This document shows positions 1 to 8,383 of a stretch of 14,191 bases of DNA, piece by piece. This stretch comes from Acanthamoeba lenticulata (lineage: Eukaryota > Discosea > Longamoebia > Acanthamoebidae), in the NCBI GenBank assembly GCA_002179805.1, contig NAVB01002839.1, positions 1 through 14,191 of the forward strand. Direction: 5' to 3'. The notes beneath the pieces were generated by a model, which was given only the letters and a program-made list of their open reading frames with translations, was not told the DNA's origin and made no database searches. The first letter of the stretch is position 1, and the number at the start of each line of letters is the position of its first letter. The position numbers were made by a program, and so were the translations under genes.

Positions 1-2768
1 GCGTGAGCGTAGGCGCGCCTGCGCCGGCCTTGGCCTCGATGGCTGTCGGCGTTGGGGGCGCTCCAGCGGGCACCTGGCTGCCGAGCGAGGCCTTGCGGCC
101 GGCCTCGGGGGTTTTGCGTTCGCGTCGTCGGCTTCCGCCAACCTCGCTCGCGCTGCCGAGCAGGTCCTCCTTGTTGACCGACCGGCGCTCGCGCCTCTTG
201 CGCGGCGTCCCGACCTCCGTCTTGTCGTCGTCATCGTCTGCGGTCTCGGCCGCATCAACGCCAGCCTCCTTCTTGGTGGACCGTCGCGTTCTCTTCTCGC
301 CGGCCTTGGCCTCCGCCGCGTCGGTGAGAGCTGGACTCGAACCCATCGTCTTCGCCGCGCCTCTCGGAGTCCTTGGGCCGCGCTCACCGGCCCTGGCGCC
401 CTGTGCTGGTCGCTTACCGCTGTGCGCCGCCGCCTCTCGCTCTTCCTCGTCCTCGTCCTCTTCGTGCTCCTCCCCGTCTTCCTTGCTGGCGCCCTTTTTG
501 TCGACCGCCGTCGGGTCGATCTTGGGCAGCCACGTCTTGTAGGCCTGCTCGGCGTACTCCCTGTGCGGCGTGGCCATGTGTATATGTGTGAGCTGCAGAT
601 ACACGAGGCGGGGACAGGGAGGGGCACCGCACCGCAGCTTTTCGGCCTCTTCGTAGTACATGCTGTCCTCCGGGTTAAAGGTCACGCAGTTGTCGCAGAT
701 GAGCTTGACGTCGGCCTGGAACTGGGCGGCCGACTGGTAGAGCCCGGCGTCGAGCTTCTCCTTCATGTTGGCAAAGGCCATCGGGTGCTCGATGGTCTCG
801 TAATAGCCCGGCACGTCGTCCGGCACCGGATCGTAAAACACCCCGTAGGCGTCCTTCCTGTGTGGCCGCCGCTCGAGTATTAATTTCATAATATTATAAA
901 CTATTTTATATTAAATAAAATAAAATCGGCCAATTGCCGCGCTGAAGCCCGTACCGGATGAACTTGTTGAGGAGCAAAGTGAGGACCTTGTGCAGCGTGA
1001 GCTTCACCTCGCGCTTCTTGCCCCGCGGGAGGGGCGTGCCTGCAGGCGCGTCGGCTTGGGCCTGTTGGTCGCCACCAGCAGCAGCATCGGCCGCAGCCTC
1101 GCCGGCTCGCGTGGCTGATCGTGTTCGCCGCCGTTTGGCCTCCGGTTGGCTGCCCGCTCCGACGGCCACCTGCGGGCTGTCGGCCACGCCTCGGGATTTA
1201 CGCTTCCGGCTCTGCTGGGCGCCGCGCGGCCGGCGCTGCTCCTCGTCAAATTCGTCATCGAGCTCGTCGTCGAGCTCATCGTCGGGCTCGAGGAAGGCCG
1301 GGTCCAGTTCCGACGCATCCCCATCGTCTTCGTCGACAAAGTCATCGCGACGGAGGGCGCCCGGGAGGCTCTTGCTGCGCTTGCCCTTCACGCCCTTCTG
1401 CTGCTGCTTGGCCTCCTTCTTCGCGGCGCCCGGCGTCGGTGTCTTGGCCTTCGCTGTGGTCGCCGTCGTCGCCGCTTTTCGCTTGCCTTCGCCCTTCGCA
1501 GGCTTTGACGTCTCCACGGCCGCAACGGCTGTTGTCGCTGCGACGTCGCCGCCTTCGCTCTTTCTTCGTTTTCCTGTCGACGGAGCGGCCTTGCGGCGCG
1601 CCACCGGCGCCGGCAGCTGCTGCTGCGCCTCGGGCGCACTCTCGGGCTCGTCGCCAAATGCAAAAGTCTCCTCTTCGTCGTCATCCCACTCGGCCATCGC
1701 TAGCGTCGCCGTCTGCGCGCTGCGCCTCCGCGGCCGCTCGGGCGTTGCGGTGATCGATGATGACGACGTCGTCGTCGTTGTGGTCGACGGCGTCGGGGCT
1801 GTCTTGCCGGTCTTGACCGCCCGGGCACGAGCCGCCGGCTTGGCCTGGACGGGCTCTTCTTCGGCCTCGGCTTTACCCTTTTTCGTTTTCGCCTTCGTTT
1901 TCTTCTGTTTCACGCGCTTTCCCTCGAGGTGCTTCTGCTGCGCGAGCTCCTCGAGCTCCTCGAGCTGGCGCTGAAGCTGCAGCGCGCGGCCCTTGCGCGC
2001 CTGCTTCATGGCCGCCATCTCGGCAGCCTCTTGCGCTTCGATTTCCTTCTCCGCGAGCGCCTGCGAGGCCGTGCGGTCGCGCGCCAGCTTGGACATCATG
2101 CGCACGCTGATCCGAATGGGCGGGATCGCGTTGGCCTCCTCCTCCGCCGCAGTCGCGGCCGCGATGTCTGCGGCGCTCTTGCGCGGCTTTTGCTTCTTGT
2201 TGGCGGCCGTCCTGGCTGCGGGCTTCTTGGGCGCCGCCGCGGCGCCGGCGCTGCGTCGTTTCTGCTTGCCACGGCGACGTCCCTGGGCGTAGTCGTCGTC
2301 TTCGTCCTCGTTGGCTCCGTCGTCTTGGTCATCGACATCATCGCCAAAGGCGGCGGCTTCACTCTCCGCGATGAGCGACGCGCGCGGTCGCTTGGCCACG
2401 ACGATGTGGTAGTCTTCCTTCTCCTCGGGCGCGTCATAGTCGCCGGTGTCGTCATCTTGCACGCCTTCTTCTTCTTCCTCCTCTTCTTCTTCATCCTTGC
2501 GCTCTTCAGCCATGGCCTCACCGTCCTCGTCCTGTGGGAACTGCTGGCCTGCCTCGTCTTCCTCGGCGTCGCCACCCTCTTCAGCGTGCTCTTCTGTCGG
2601 CTCGCCGTACTCGCCGTCATCCTCCCCTTCGTCATGGTCCATGGGTTGATGCTCCTCTTCGTCCTCTTCTTGACTGCCCCCGACGGTCCACTTGCTGGCG
2701 CCTCCATCCGACGAGAGGCGCAGCACAACCTTCAACTTCTCGCCTGGACAGCAAAGTACGGTGCCCAC
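1..2768 (-). CDS. Bromodomain-containing chromatin protein, 3' end outside window
   Basis: Likely a nuclear protein that binds acetyl-lysine on histones. Proposed exons on the minus strand are 2768-955, 857-633 and 560-1 (continuing off the window). Splicing out 858-954 and 561-632 restores one bromodomain: a helix ending LLNKFIR joins KDAYGVFYDPVPDDVPGYYE, then IEHPM, and the acetyl-lysine-binding Asn falls in the CDNCVTFNP segment before EDSMYYEEAEKLREYAEQ. About 600 residues precede it: an acidic Glu/Asp region, a charged coiled-coil-like segment near PIRISVRMMSKL, Lys/Arg-rich stretches, and a DELDDELDDEFDEE run at about 1250-1300. A second acidic and basic low-complexity arm follows the bromodomain. 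The start is unresolved: position 2768 is a GTG, the first in-frame ATG is at 2642, and a possible acceptor (pyrimidine run then TTTAG) lies just upstream near 2805, so a short 5' exon may exist. A GTAAGC at 417-412 could open another intron. The family is certain; the specific orthologue is not recognised. Confidence 0.85.
561..632 (-). other. 72-nt intron inside the bromodomain gene, divisible by three
   Basis: Donor GTGCGG at 632 and acceptor CGCACAG ending at 561. Removing it joins AEKLR to EYAEQAYK, the expected end of the last bromodomain helix. The intron is 24 codons long with no in-frame stop, so retention would only insert 24 residues. Confidence 0.7.
858..954 (-). other. 97-nt intron inside the bromodomain gene
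   Basis: Donor GTACGG at 954, an AT-rich interior with TTTATTTTATTTAATATAAA-like sequence, and acceptor GCCACACAG ending at 858. Splicing joins LNKFIR to KDAYGVF and restores the bromodomain across the join. Without it the frame runs to a stop at 906. Confidence 0.85.
1250..1300 (-). repeat. Tandem acidic repeat (DELD units) in the bromodomain protein
   Basis: On the plus strand, near-identical units of TCGTCGAGCTC type repeat in tandem. They encode the acidic run PDDELDDELDDEFDEE on the minus strand. A similar short repeat at about 1940-1970 encodes ELEELEEL. Such tracts are prone to length change. Confidence 0.7.
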
Positions 2769-3023
2769 CCCGTAATGGCGTGAGTGCGCAGAATGCGGGT
2801 CATGCTAAATTAAAAAAATTGCAAGAGGGGGGTACCAGCGCGAGTGTCGGCGGCTGAATTGGTCTCATATTCTACTTGCATATCTGATTCTTCATGTGCC
2901 GGTGGAATTGTGGTGCGGGCCTTGCCAGGATGTGATCGTTACGAAAATAACAAATATTTTCTTGAGAATAGTATCTTCTTTTGTGCCGACATGTACAAAA
3001 AAATTAAAAATCAAAAAGCAGCC
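2769..3023. other. Intergenic: GT61 3' UTR and bromodomain gene 5' end
   Basis: This 255-bp gap separates the GT61 stop codon from the provisional bromodomain start. On the minus strand it opens with a T-rich stretch just after the GT61 stop (around 2995-3020) that fits a 3' UTR. It ends with a pyrimidine run and TTTAG near 2805 that could be a splice acceptor for an unseen 5' exon of the bromodomain gene. No RNA gene or clear promoter motif was seen. Confidence 0.4.
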
Positions 3024-5171
3024 TCACGACGGGAAGAAGCGCTGGTCGAGGATGGACTCTACGATCTGGAGCAGCTGCGGGATGTTCGAAATGAAGTTTT
3101 TGGACAAGGCTCCCTCATCCAAGCCTGCACAGCACCATTGTGGCAATGGTGAGGCTGGGATCTTGTACGACTCGGGGAAAGATCTAGATCTGTACCTTCA
3201 GCGGTTGTTTCGGACACGATGGCGTGATAGCCCAGCCCGAGGCGAGCGGCTGTGAAAATGTTGAGGTGCCGTCCAGCAAACAACTGCCAGAGAAGAGGCA
3301 TGAGAGGCGAACACCAACCACGAGAAGAAAACTGGCGCATCCAGGTACCTCCAGCACGTGCGTGCCAGGCCTGGCCGCGTAGAGGTGGGCGAAGCCGGCG
3401 CCATGCGGACCGATGATGATATCAGCCCGAGAGAAGAGCCTGCGCGATTCGGCCATGGACATCTTGCCAAAGTGCTCCACCAGCTCGAACCGCAGGCTCT
3501 TGAGGGGCAACCCGGCGGTCCTAGACCGTTCGGCCAGCTTCGCAGCGTAAGCGCTGCCCAGCTTCTCAAACTCTTTGAGAAGCTCACGGTGGTTGACGAT
3601 GATGCGCCCGCCAAAGGGGTCGGTGCGCACGATGAACACGATGTTGACCACAACCTCGTCATTCGGGAACTGGGGCTCGGCTCCTCGTGGAGGCGCGAGC
3701 ACACTCCGCTGCTCGTGTTCTGGGAGCTCTTCCAGGTCGAGCATACCTTGGCGGATGAGCCGCGCCATGCCGAGCGAAGGCACCTCGGAGCGCTCGATGT
3801 TCTGGAGCGTGTAGACGATGTCGGCTCGCACGTTCTCGGAGGCGATGAAGCGCCACCGAGGAATGTTGAACATCCACTCGTACTTCTGGGCCCAGGCCGG
3901 GCCCGCAGCGATGTGAATGAAGATGTCCGGGTGCGCTTGCAAAAAGGGCAGCACTACGAGCAACCGGTAAGCTTCGCTGATGAGCCAGTGCCAGAACATG
4001 TCGTGGTGATGGTGCGTGATCACGAACACCTCCTTTACGTCCTTCCACTTCTCCGTCTGTCGATGGCCATGAGGTGGGGCGAGTGGATCAGCGCAAGCCA
4101 GCGCGGGGAGGCGAGGACGGGGAGAGAGAGCGAACCGTGTTGGGCGCCATGTAGTCGTTGACAAACTTTGGCCAGTCCTCCCTGGGCTCGTCCGGCCAGC
4201 CGGGAAATGCCAGGTAGGGCGACACGATGGAGCCGTACTTGGTCACCAGGCCTCCGTACATGACGCCGATCTCCGGCGGCTCGACGTTGTTGCCGCGGCT
4301 CAGGCGGATCAGTTCGTCCCAGTTCTGGGAGACCATCACGTCCCGCACCATATCGGCGAACGAGTTGCCCTTGATGAGGGCGCCCACCTCAGGCAAAGAC
4401 GGGTAAAACTTGGGTTGGATGTAGTCCTCCTCGAATTGCTGAAGCAGCACATCTGAGGTCAGCTTGATATGGTTGGCTCCGCCACAGTGAGGGTTAAATC
4501 CCGCGCAGTGTACTGCCTTGACATGCGGGCTTCGAAGTCCTGTTGTAACGAAAGAGGCCGAATGAGATATTGATTCTCAGAAGAGGGTAGAAGGGCAAGA
4601 AGCACCTTCAAACCACAGCTGCTGCAAGGTGACAAACGAGATCGTCTCAAAGCCCACAATAGGTGGAGGCATGTTGAGGTAGAACTTCCGTTGGCTCTCT
4701 AGGTCACACCACTCATACATCTGTGCACCCCAATAAGTAGGACTTCACTTTTGAAAACAAGTGTGCACATACCGAAGCCAGAGCAAGGGAGGCAGAGCCG
4801 ATGCCTTTGCGGAGCGCATCTCGCGTTTGAAGGAATACTTTGAGGGTGGACTGTTCGAACTCGTCTCTTAAGCTTGGCGGAAGTTTGAGATGAAGGGTCT
4901 TGTAGATGTTGACAGCATCTTGCTTCTCTTGTTGTGCGTCACACAAGGGAAAGCCCCTAACCTCAGGCACCGTATCGTCGGTATCTGTAGAGCTCTCGGC
5001 CAGAGTCAGGACACGAGTTGAAGACCAGTCAACGTCATACGAAGGCTTGTTGGAGGCGCCCAAGAAGTAGCCGAACACAAAGCACCACAGGGCGAACCCA
5101 AGGAGAAGCCATGTCCGCCTCCAGTGACTCGGTTGATGGTGTGCAGACGCTGGGCGGAAGCCCGCTCTCAT
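3024..5171 (-). CDS. GT61-family (DUF563) glycosyltransferase, type II membrane protein
   Basis: Probably a Golgi or ER enzyme that transfers a sugar onto glycans in the secretory pathway; donor and acceptor cannot be read from sequence. Proposed minus-strand exons: 5171-4773, 4720-4606, 4539-4136, 4056-3349, 3283-3196, 3124-3024, giving 604 residues. A short cytosolic N-terminus is followed by a signal-anchor helix at about residues 20-38 (WLLLGFALWCFVFGYFLG). Family marks are VHCAGFNPHCGG near residue 185, the His-rich THHHHDMFWHWLISEAYRLL at 320-339, and GPHGAGFAHLYAARPGTHVLE at 522-542, which matches the GT61 HGAG signature before the C-terminal strand. The ATG at 5171 is the first in frame. 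The first four introns are well fixed by restored frame and motifs. The last (3125-3195) is less sure, because another splice would read FPESYKIP from inside it. GT61 members in plants add xylose or arabinose, and EOGT adds GlcNAc; no closer assignment is justified. Confidence 0.85.
3560..3584. repeat. Perfect 11-bp inverted repeat with 3-nt loop inside a GT61 exon
   Basis: AGCTTCTCAAA, then CTC, then TTTGAGAAGCT: the arms are exact reverse complements. It lies in exon 4 and encodes the LLKEFEKL helix, so it may be a by-product of repeated coding (LLK/FEK) rather than a regulatory hairpin. Confidence 0.75.
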
Positions 5172-5496
5172 CTTTGCACTCCTCCTTCTATGTTTCTCTG
5201 CGACCTCAGAGCAGCGCAGGGAGATCTCTCCGCTTCCCTTCCCCACCGACCGCGTCGCCCGCAGCACACTTGTTGCGGGCTCCCGAAAACAAAATTTCGA
5301 TCACCTGCTGGGATTCACGTGAAAAGGAAAAACCACTCCAAAAGAAGGGCTGATCAGCTGCTTGGTTGCACTGATTATTGAGAATGCAATTAAGCAGCTT
5401 CTTCTCCCCTCCAGGATACCATGAACTTGGTGGGTGGGTGAGCCCACTTTCGGGACGTGTGCCTTTCCGCATTTGAACTGGTTTTGAGCTTCGAAC
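5172..5496. other. Intergenic: DJ-1 3' UTR and GT61 promoter region
   Basis: These 325 bp lie between the DJ-1 stop codon and the GT61 ATG, both on the minus strand, so they must hold the DJ-1 poly(A) site and the GT61 promoter. A 15-bp inverted repeat sits in the middle (5356-5399). A CACGTG hexamer (E-box type) lies at about 5317-5322. No convincing TATA box was identified. The frame upstream of the GT61 ATG is open to about 5267 but has no earlier ATG. Confidence 0.5.
5356..5399. repeat. 15-bp inverted repeat with 14-nt loop in the DJ-1/GT61 gap
   Basis: Arms AGCTGCTTGGTTGCA (5356-5370) and TGCAATTAAGCAGCT (5385-5399) pair at 13 of 15 positions as DNA. The two remaining positions are G opposite T, so plus-strand RNA could pair along the whole arm, while minus-strand RNA would have two A/C mismatches. 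It lies roughly 100-140 nt after the DJ-1 stop. Confidence 0.75.
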
Positions 5497-6424
5497 TTAG
5501 TAAGAGGGGACGAGCATGGTCTTTTGGATCTCCTGCGCTTTGTCCGCGCCATAGAGCTGCTCCACGAGCTGCAGCGCAAACTCCAGCGCAGTGCCAGGCC
5601 CCCGGCTGGTCACGCAGTTGCCATCTGCTCTCCCCCATTAAAGCAAACGTGAGTCCTCGGATGAACGACATTTGGTACAGGTAATGTCAGCCGACAGCAC
5701 TGTCACGTACCGACCACGACGCGATGCTCGAGGCTGTCCTTCTGCTTCAGTGCGTCAACGAACTTTTGAGCAGGATAGCAAGTCGCCTGTTTGTCGTCTG
5801 GAGAGACGTGAGCTAAGGTCAAGAGGAAGGGTTCAAGTCGACTGTACCGATCAGGCCGTGGCTGGCAAAGACCACCGCTGCGTGTCACAAGCAATATCAG
5901 CAACAGATCGAAGGCAGCAACGGTGCACCTTGTTGGCACGCACCAGGTGAAGCACAAACGGCGGCATAGAGCTGTCCTGCCTGCTTTTGGTCCACGAGCA
6001 GCTGCTTAAGCTGCTCGTTGTCCCTCAGCCGCTCAGCACCCGGCATGCCACCTTGGGTGATACGCGTGTGAGCTCATGAGCGACAGCGCAGCATGCCATG
6101 GGGAGGGGGTAGCATGAGGCACCAGGAAGAGCGATAAGGTCGTAGGTGAGCCCGACACAGTCCCCAATGAGAGCGTCAGCCACAATCTTGACAGAGCGGG
6201 AGCACGTGACTTCGCGTGTGCTCTCCACCGAGGCCACTGCACAAATGAATTGAACGAACGAATTTACGTGCTTAAATCTTTACTTAAAAAAAAAAAATCA
6301 AAAGATAAGCAGATGGCGCACCAGTCACCTCAGCACCTGCTCTGCGCAGAGTGTCGATAATGCACACTGACTCGATCTCCTCCGAACCATTGGCAATGGG
6401 AACCAGGACCTTCTTGGTAGTCAT
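5497..6424 (-). CDS. DJ-1/PfpI family protein (PARK7-like)
   Basis: Members are small cytosolic Rossmann-like proteins with a reactive nucleophile-elbow Cys, linked to oxidative-stress protection and to glyoxalase or deglycase activity. Minus-strand exons: 6424-6322, 6236-6123, 6051-5944, 5877-5848, 5797-5711, 5624-5497. They join to 189 residues, the usual DJ-1 length. Visible marks: [16 protein letters not shown] with the conserved Glu at 18; Cys at 46; LIALPGGMPGA at 69-78; the catalytic Cys at about 105 in [13 protein letters not shown], which in plant DJ-1 replaces the His region; and [20 protein letters not shown] near the end. All five introns are in phase 1. The ATG at 6424 is chosen because it gives the family's normal N-terminus; an in-frame ATG at 6511 would add 29 residues without family similarity. 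The 5' LTR of a retrotransposon lies 176 bp upstream in the opposite orientation. Confidence 0.93.
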
Positions 6425-6600
6425 GACGTGAACTACTATCTCTCCGTATCGTTGGGGTACCCCCCACACGGCCAAAAAGCCTATGGGGGTCGAATTTTCG
6501 CTCTCCTCCATGGTCGACACAAATGTGCAAGCCGTGGAACTGATAGAAAACTCCTTGTTGACATTGTGGCTCTTGTGGATGTGGAAACTGTGGTAATGAG
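6425..6600. other. DJ-1 upstream region, partly older repeat-derived DNA
   Basis: This 176-bp stretch carries the likely DJ-1 promoter and 5' UTR, squeezed between its ATG and the 5' LTR. The part next to DJ-1 (about 6425-6520) has host-like CpG content. The part next to the LTR (about 6535-6600) has no CpG and is TG-rich, like the DNA on the far side of the element. The five bases before the LTR, ATGAG, may be one copy of a target-site duplication. Confidence 0.45.
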
Positions 6601-6659
6601 TGTTGAATAACCAGCATTCCCTCCCTTCTTTTCCTTTCTGCTTTCTCTTTATCCCTCAT

Positions 6660-6681
6660 GTGGTGAATCAACATTCACCAC
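6660..6681. repeat. 9-bp palindrome inside the 5' LTR
   Basis: GTGGTGAAT, CAAC, ATTCACCAC: perfect arms with a 4-nt loop. In the 3' LTR the matching site has four or more substitutions and keeps only about six paired bases. It might be an LTR transcription-factor site, but nothing proves it. Confidence 0.55.
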
Positions 6682-6798
6682 ATTCACACAAAGCACCTGG
6701 CGTCTTCCTGCAACACTCACCCTGCAACACCTTTCCCTTTTACCTAAAGGCATCAAAAGTGACCTTCTGATGCCAACTATGTATTTCCAACAACTCAC

Positions 6799-6804
6799 AA
6801 TAAA
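6799..6804 (+). terminator. Poly(A) signal AATAAA in the 5' LTR
   Basis: AATAAA within CTCACAATAAACATT, in the 3' part of the LTR where the R/U5 boundary is expected. The identical hexamer occurs in the 3' LTR at 11844-11849, where it would act on the element's transcript. Confidence 0.5.
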
Positions 6805-6849
6805 CATTATCCAGTTTTCTCCTCCTCCTTCACATGTTGGTTCCCAACA

Positions 6850-6863
6850 GGTTATGGGCCCAT
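6850..6863 (+). other. Primer binding site for initiator tRNA-Met, internal (half-tRNA) type
   Basis: GGTTATGGGCCCA directly follows the LTR end CAACA. It is the reverse complement of TGGGCCCATAACC, the conserved anticodon arm and loop of eukaryotic initiator tRNA-Met. Drosophila copia has this same arrangement and is primed by a 5' half of that tRNA rather than by its 3' end. The site also contains an ATG (6854) in the gag frame. Confidence 0.85.
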
Positions 6864-6895
6864 TGTAACCTCAACACCACCTACAAACCCACTGA

Positions 6896-8330
6896 CATGT
6901 TGACCCAACCACTTCCTCGCCTCAGCCAGACAATCTCAACCAGGTCAATAAAATTAACCCCAAAATTACCACAGAGGGACCATCTTTCTCCACTGGTCCA
7001 GAGAAGAAGCAAGAGCCTCTTCTTCCCATCAACCAGACACTCTTACCAGGAGGAGACAACCCTCCACAACCTCAGTCAAGGCCTCAGACAGAACTGGTAT
7101 CCCAGTCCATTCAAGAGGCCATTGAGCAAGTACTTCCAGGTCTCACTGAGACCATCACAAGCTCCATTCTCAGCCAGACCAAAGGTCAGCTAGACAAGCT
7201 CAACAAGATCATTGCACAGCTCATGGAGCAGCAATCAAGGCTGATGAGGAAGCTCTCAGCCCCTTTTCTCACTGATACTGGATCCTCCACACAGCCAATG
7301 ACACCTACTTGTTCATTGGCCACATCAATTTCCAGCTTTGGACCAGCCTTCAACACCAACCTCTTCACTCCAGCCTATCCACTTGCATCTACTCCACAAG
7401 TAGTGCAGTTGCTGGCAAAGGAGGTCAGGATCAAGGTTTCTCTTCCAGCCAAGCTCAAAACTGCTGACCAATACAATGAGTGGAAATTTTGAATCCTTGC
7501 TGTGCTTGATGCCTACGAGCTCAAAGACCTCATGCTGGGCACTGAAGTCAGGCCTCTCCACAGTGCAGTCACCATCAATGACTTCAACCAGCGTGCCTGA
7601 CAAGCAGCTACACTGATTACACAGTGCTTTGAGCACACCATCATCATCTTCCTGTCAAGAGCCAACAGTGACCTGGCCACCATGTGGCGTCTACTTGAGG
7701 ACTGCTTCAATCCTTGATCAGAGACTGCCCTTGAGCTCAACACAGAGTGCTTCACCAATGCCAGACAGTGAGACAGTGAGTCCATCCTGGACTGGGCCAC
7801 TCAAGTGGAGGACTTAGCAACACACCTTTATTAGACCACCATCTCTGATAGAACCATCCACTTTCGCTTCCTCCATGGTCTCCGCTCCAACTTTGATGTC
7901 GTCAAGGAGGCCATGCGCGAAGAGCAAGATCTTCAGCGCATCATCACTCACCTTTGTTTTTATGAAGAAGAGAAGCTCTTGCACTGGCAGCAGAAGAACA
8001 AGGACCACGCCCTTGTTACCTGTGACAACAGCAAGCCGGCTGACCAGAAGCCTAAGCAGCAGCCATCCTATGGCCTCCAACGTGGCTCAGGCAAGGATCA
8101 ACGCCAGCAAGCCAAGCCCTCTTCTGGCCAAGGCCAAATGACCACTCAGCAAGGCTGTGACTTCTGTCACAGGACCTCACATGTCATCAAGGAGTGTAGG
8201 ACACTCCACAACTTCCTCAAGAACTGGAAGGCCAAGCAGAAGAGCCATGGCAACACCAAGGCCACACCAACCAGCAAACCATGGGTCCAGGCCATGGCCA
8301 CAACTGAAGACAGCACCGTCAGCCTGCCGC
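6896..8330 (+). other. Gag region of the copia element
   Basis: Contains a Pro/Gln/Ser-rich N-terminal stretch, an amphipathic, coiled-coil-like segment around 7115-7260 (reading through LNKIIAQLMEQQSRLMRKL), then the copia Gag core beginning near LKTADQYNEWKF at about 7456-7489, and a basic Gln/Lys-rich tail leading to the zinc knuckle. It holds five of the ten in-frame stops. Confidence 0.75.
8156..8197 (+). other. Gag nucleocapsid zinc knuckle (CCHC)
   Basis: The residues CDFCHRTSHVIKEC fit C-x2-C-x4-H-x4-C exactly, the RNA-binding zinc knuckle of retroelement Gag. It is preceded by a Gln/Lys-rich linker. All four metal ligands are intact. Confidence 0.93.
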
Positions 8331-8383
8331 CTCAGGTCCTCACGCACACCTGCTCCGCCTCAACACTCAGCACACAGGAGCGC

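Larger units (their letters stand above)
6601..6849 (+). repeat. 5' LTR
   Basis: Begins TGTTGAATAACC and ends TTCCCAACA, so its ends form the short inverted repeat TGTTG/CAACA seen in copia-type elements. It holds an AATAAA at 6799-6804 as the likely poly(A) signal, a tandem CCTGCAACAC repeat around 6708-6730, and a perfect 9-bp palindrome (GTGGTGAAT, loop CAAC) at 6660-6681 that has decayed in the 3' LTR. Confidence 0.92.

Noticed and set aside
958..1974. 338-codon plus-strand frame rich in Ser
   Set aside because: It is the complement of the acidic and Lys-rich bromodomain exon; poly-Ser arises from reading acidic codons backwards. Splicing and the bromodomain fix the minus strand as coding.
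3358..4161. 267-codon plus-strand frame opposite GT61 exon 4
   Set aside because: It is antisense to the exon carrying the HHHH and HGAG signatures and shows no domain features of its own.
6425..6511. N-terminal extension of DJ-1 from the ATG at 6511
   Set aside because: The extra 29 residues do not look like DJ-1, and the ATG at 6424 gives exactly the usual length and first strand.
6850..6863. A tRNA gene at the Met-anticodon-like sequence
   Set aside because: Only the complement of the anticodon arm is present, with no acceptor, D or T arms. It is a primer binding site.
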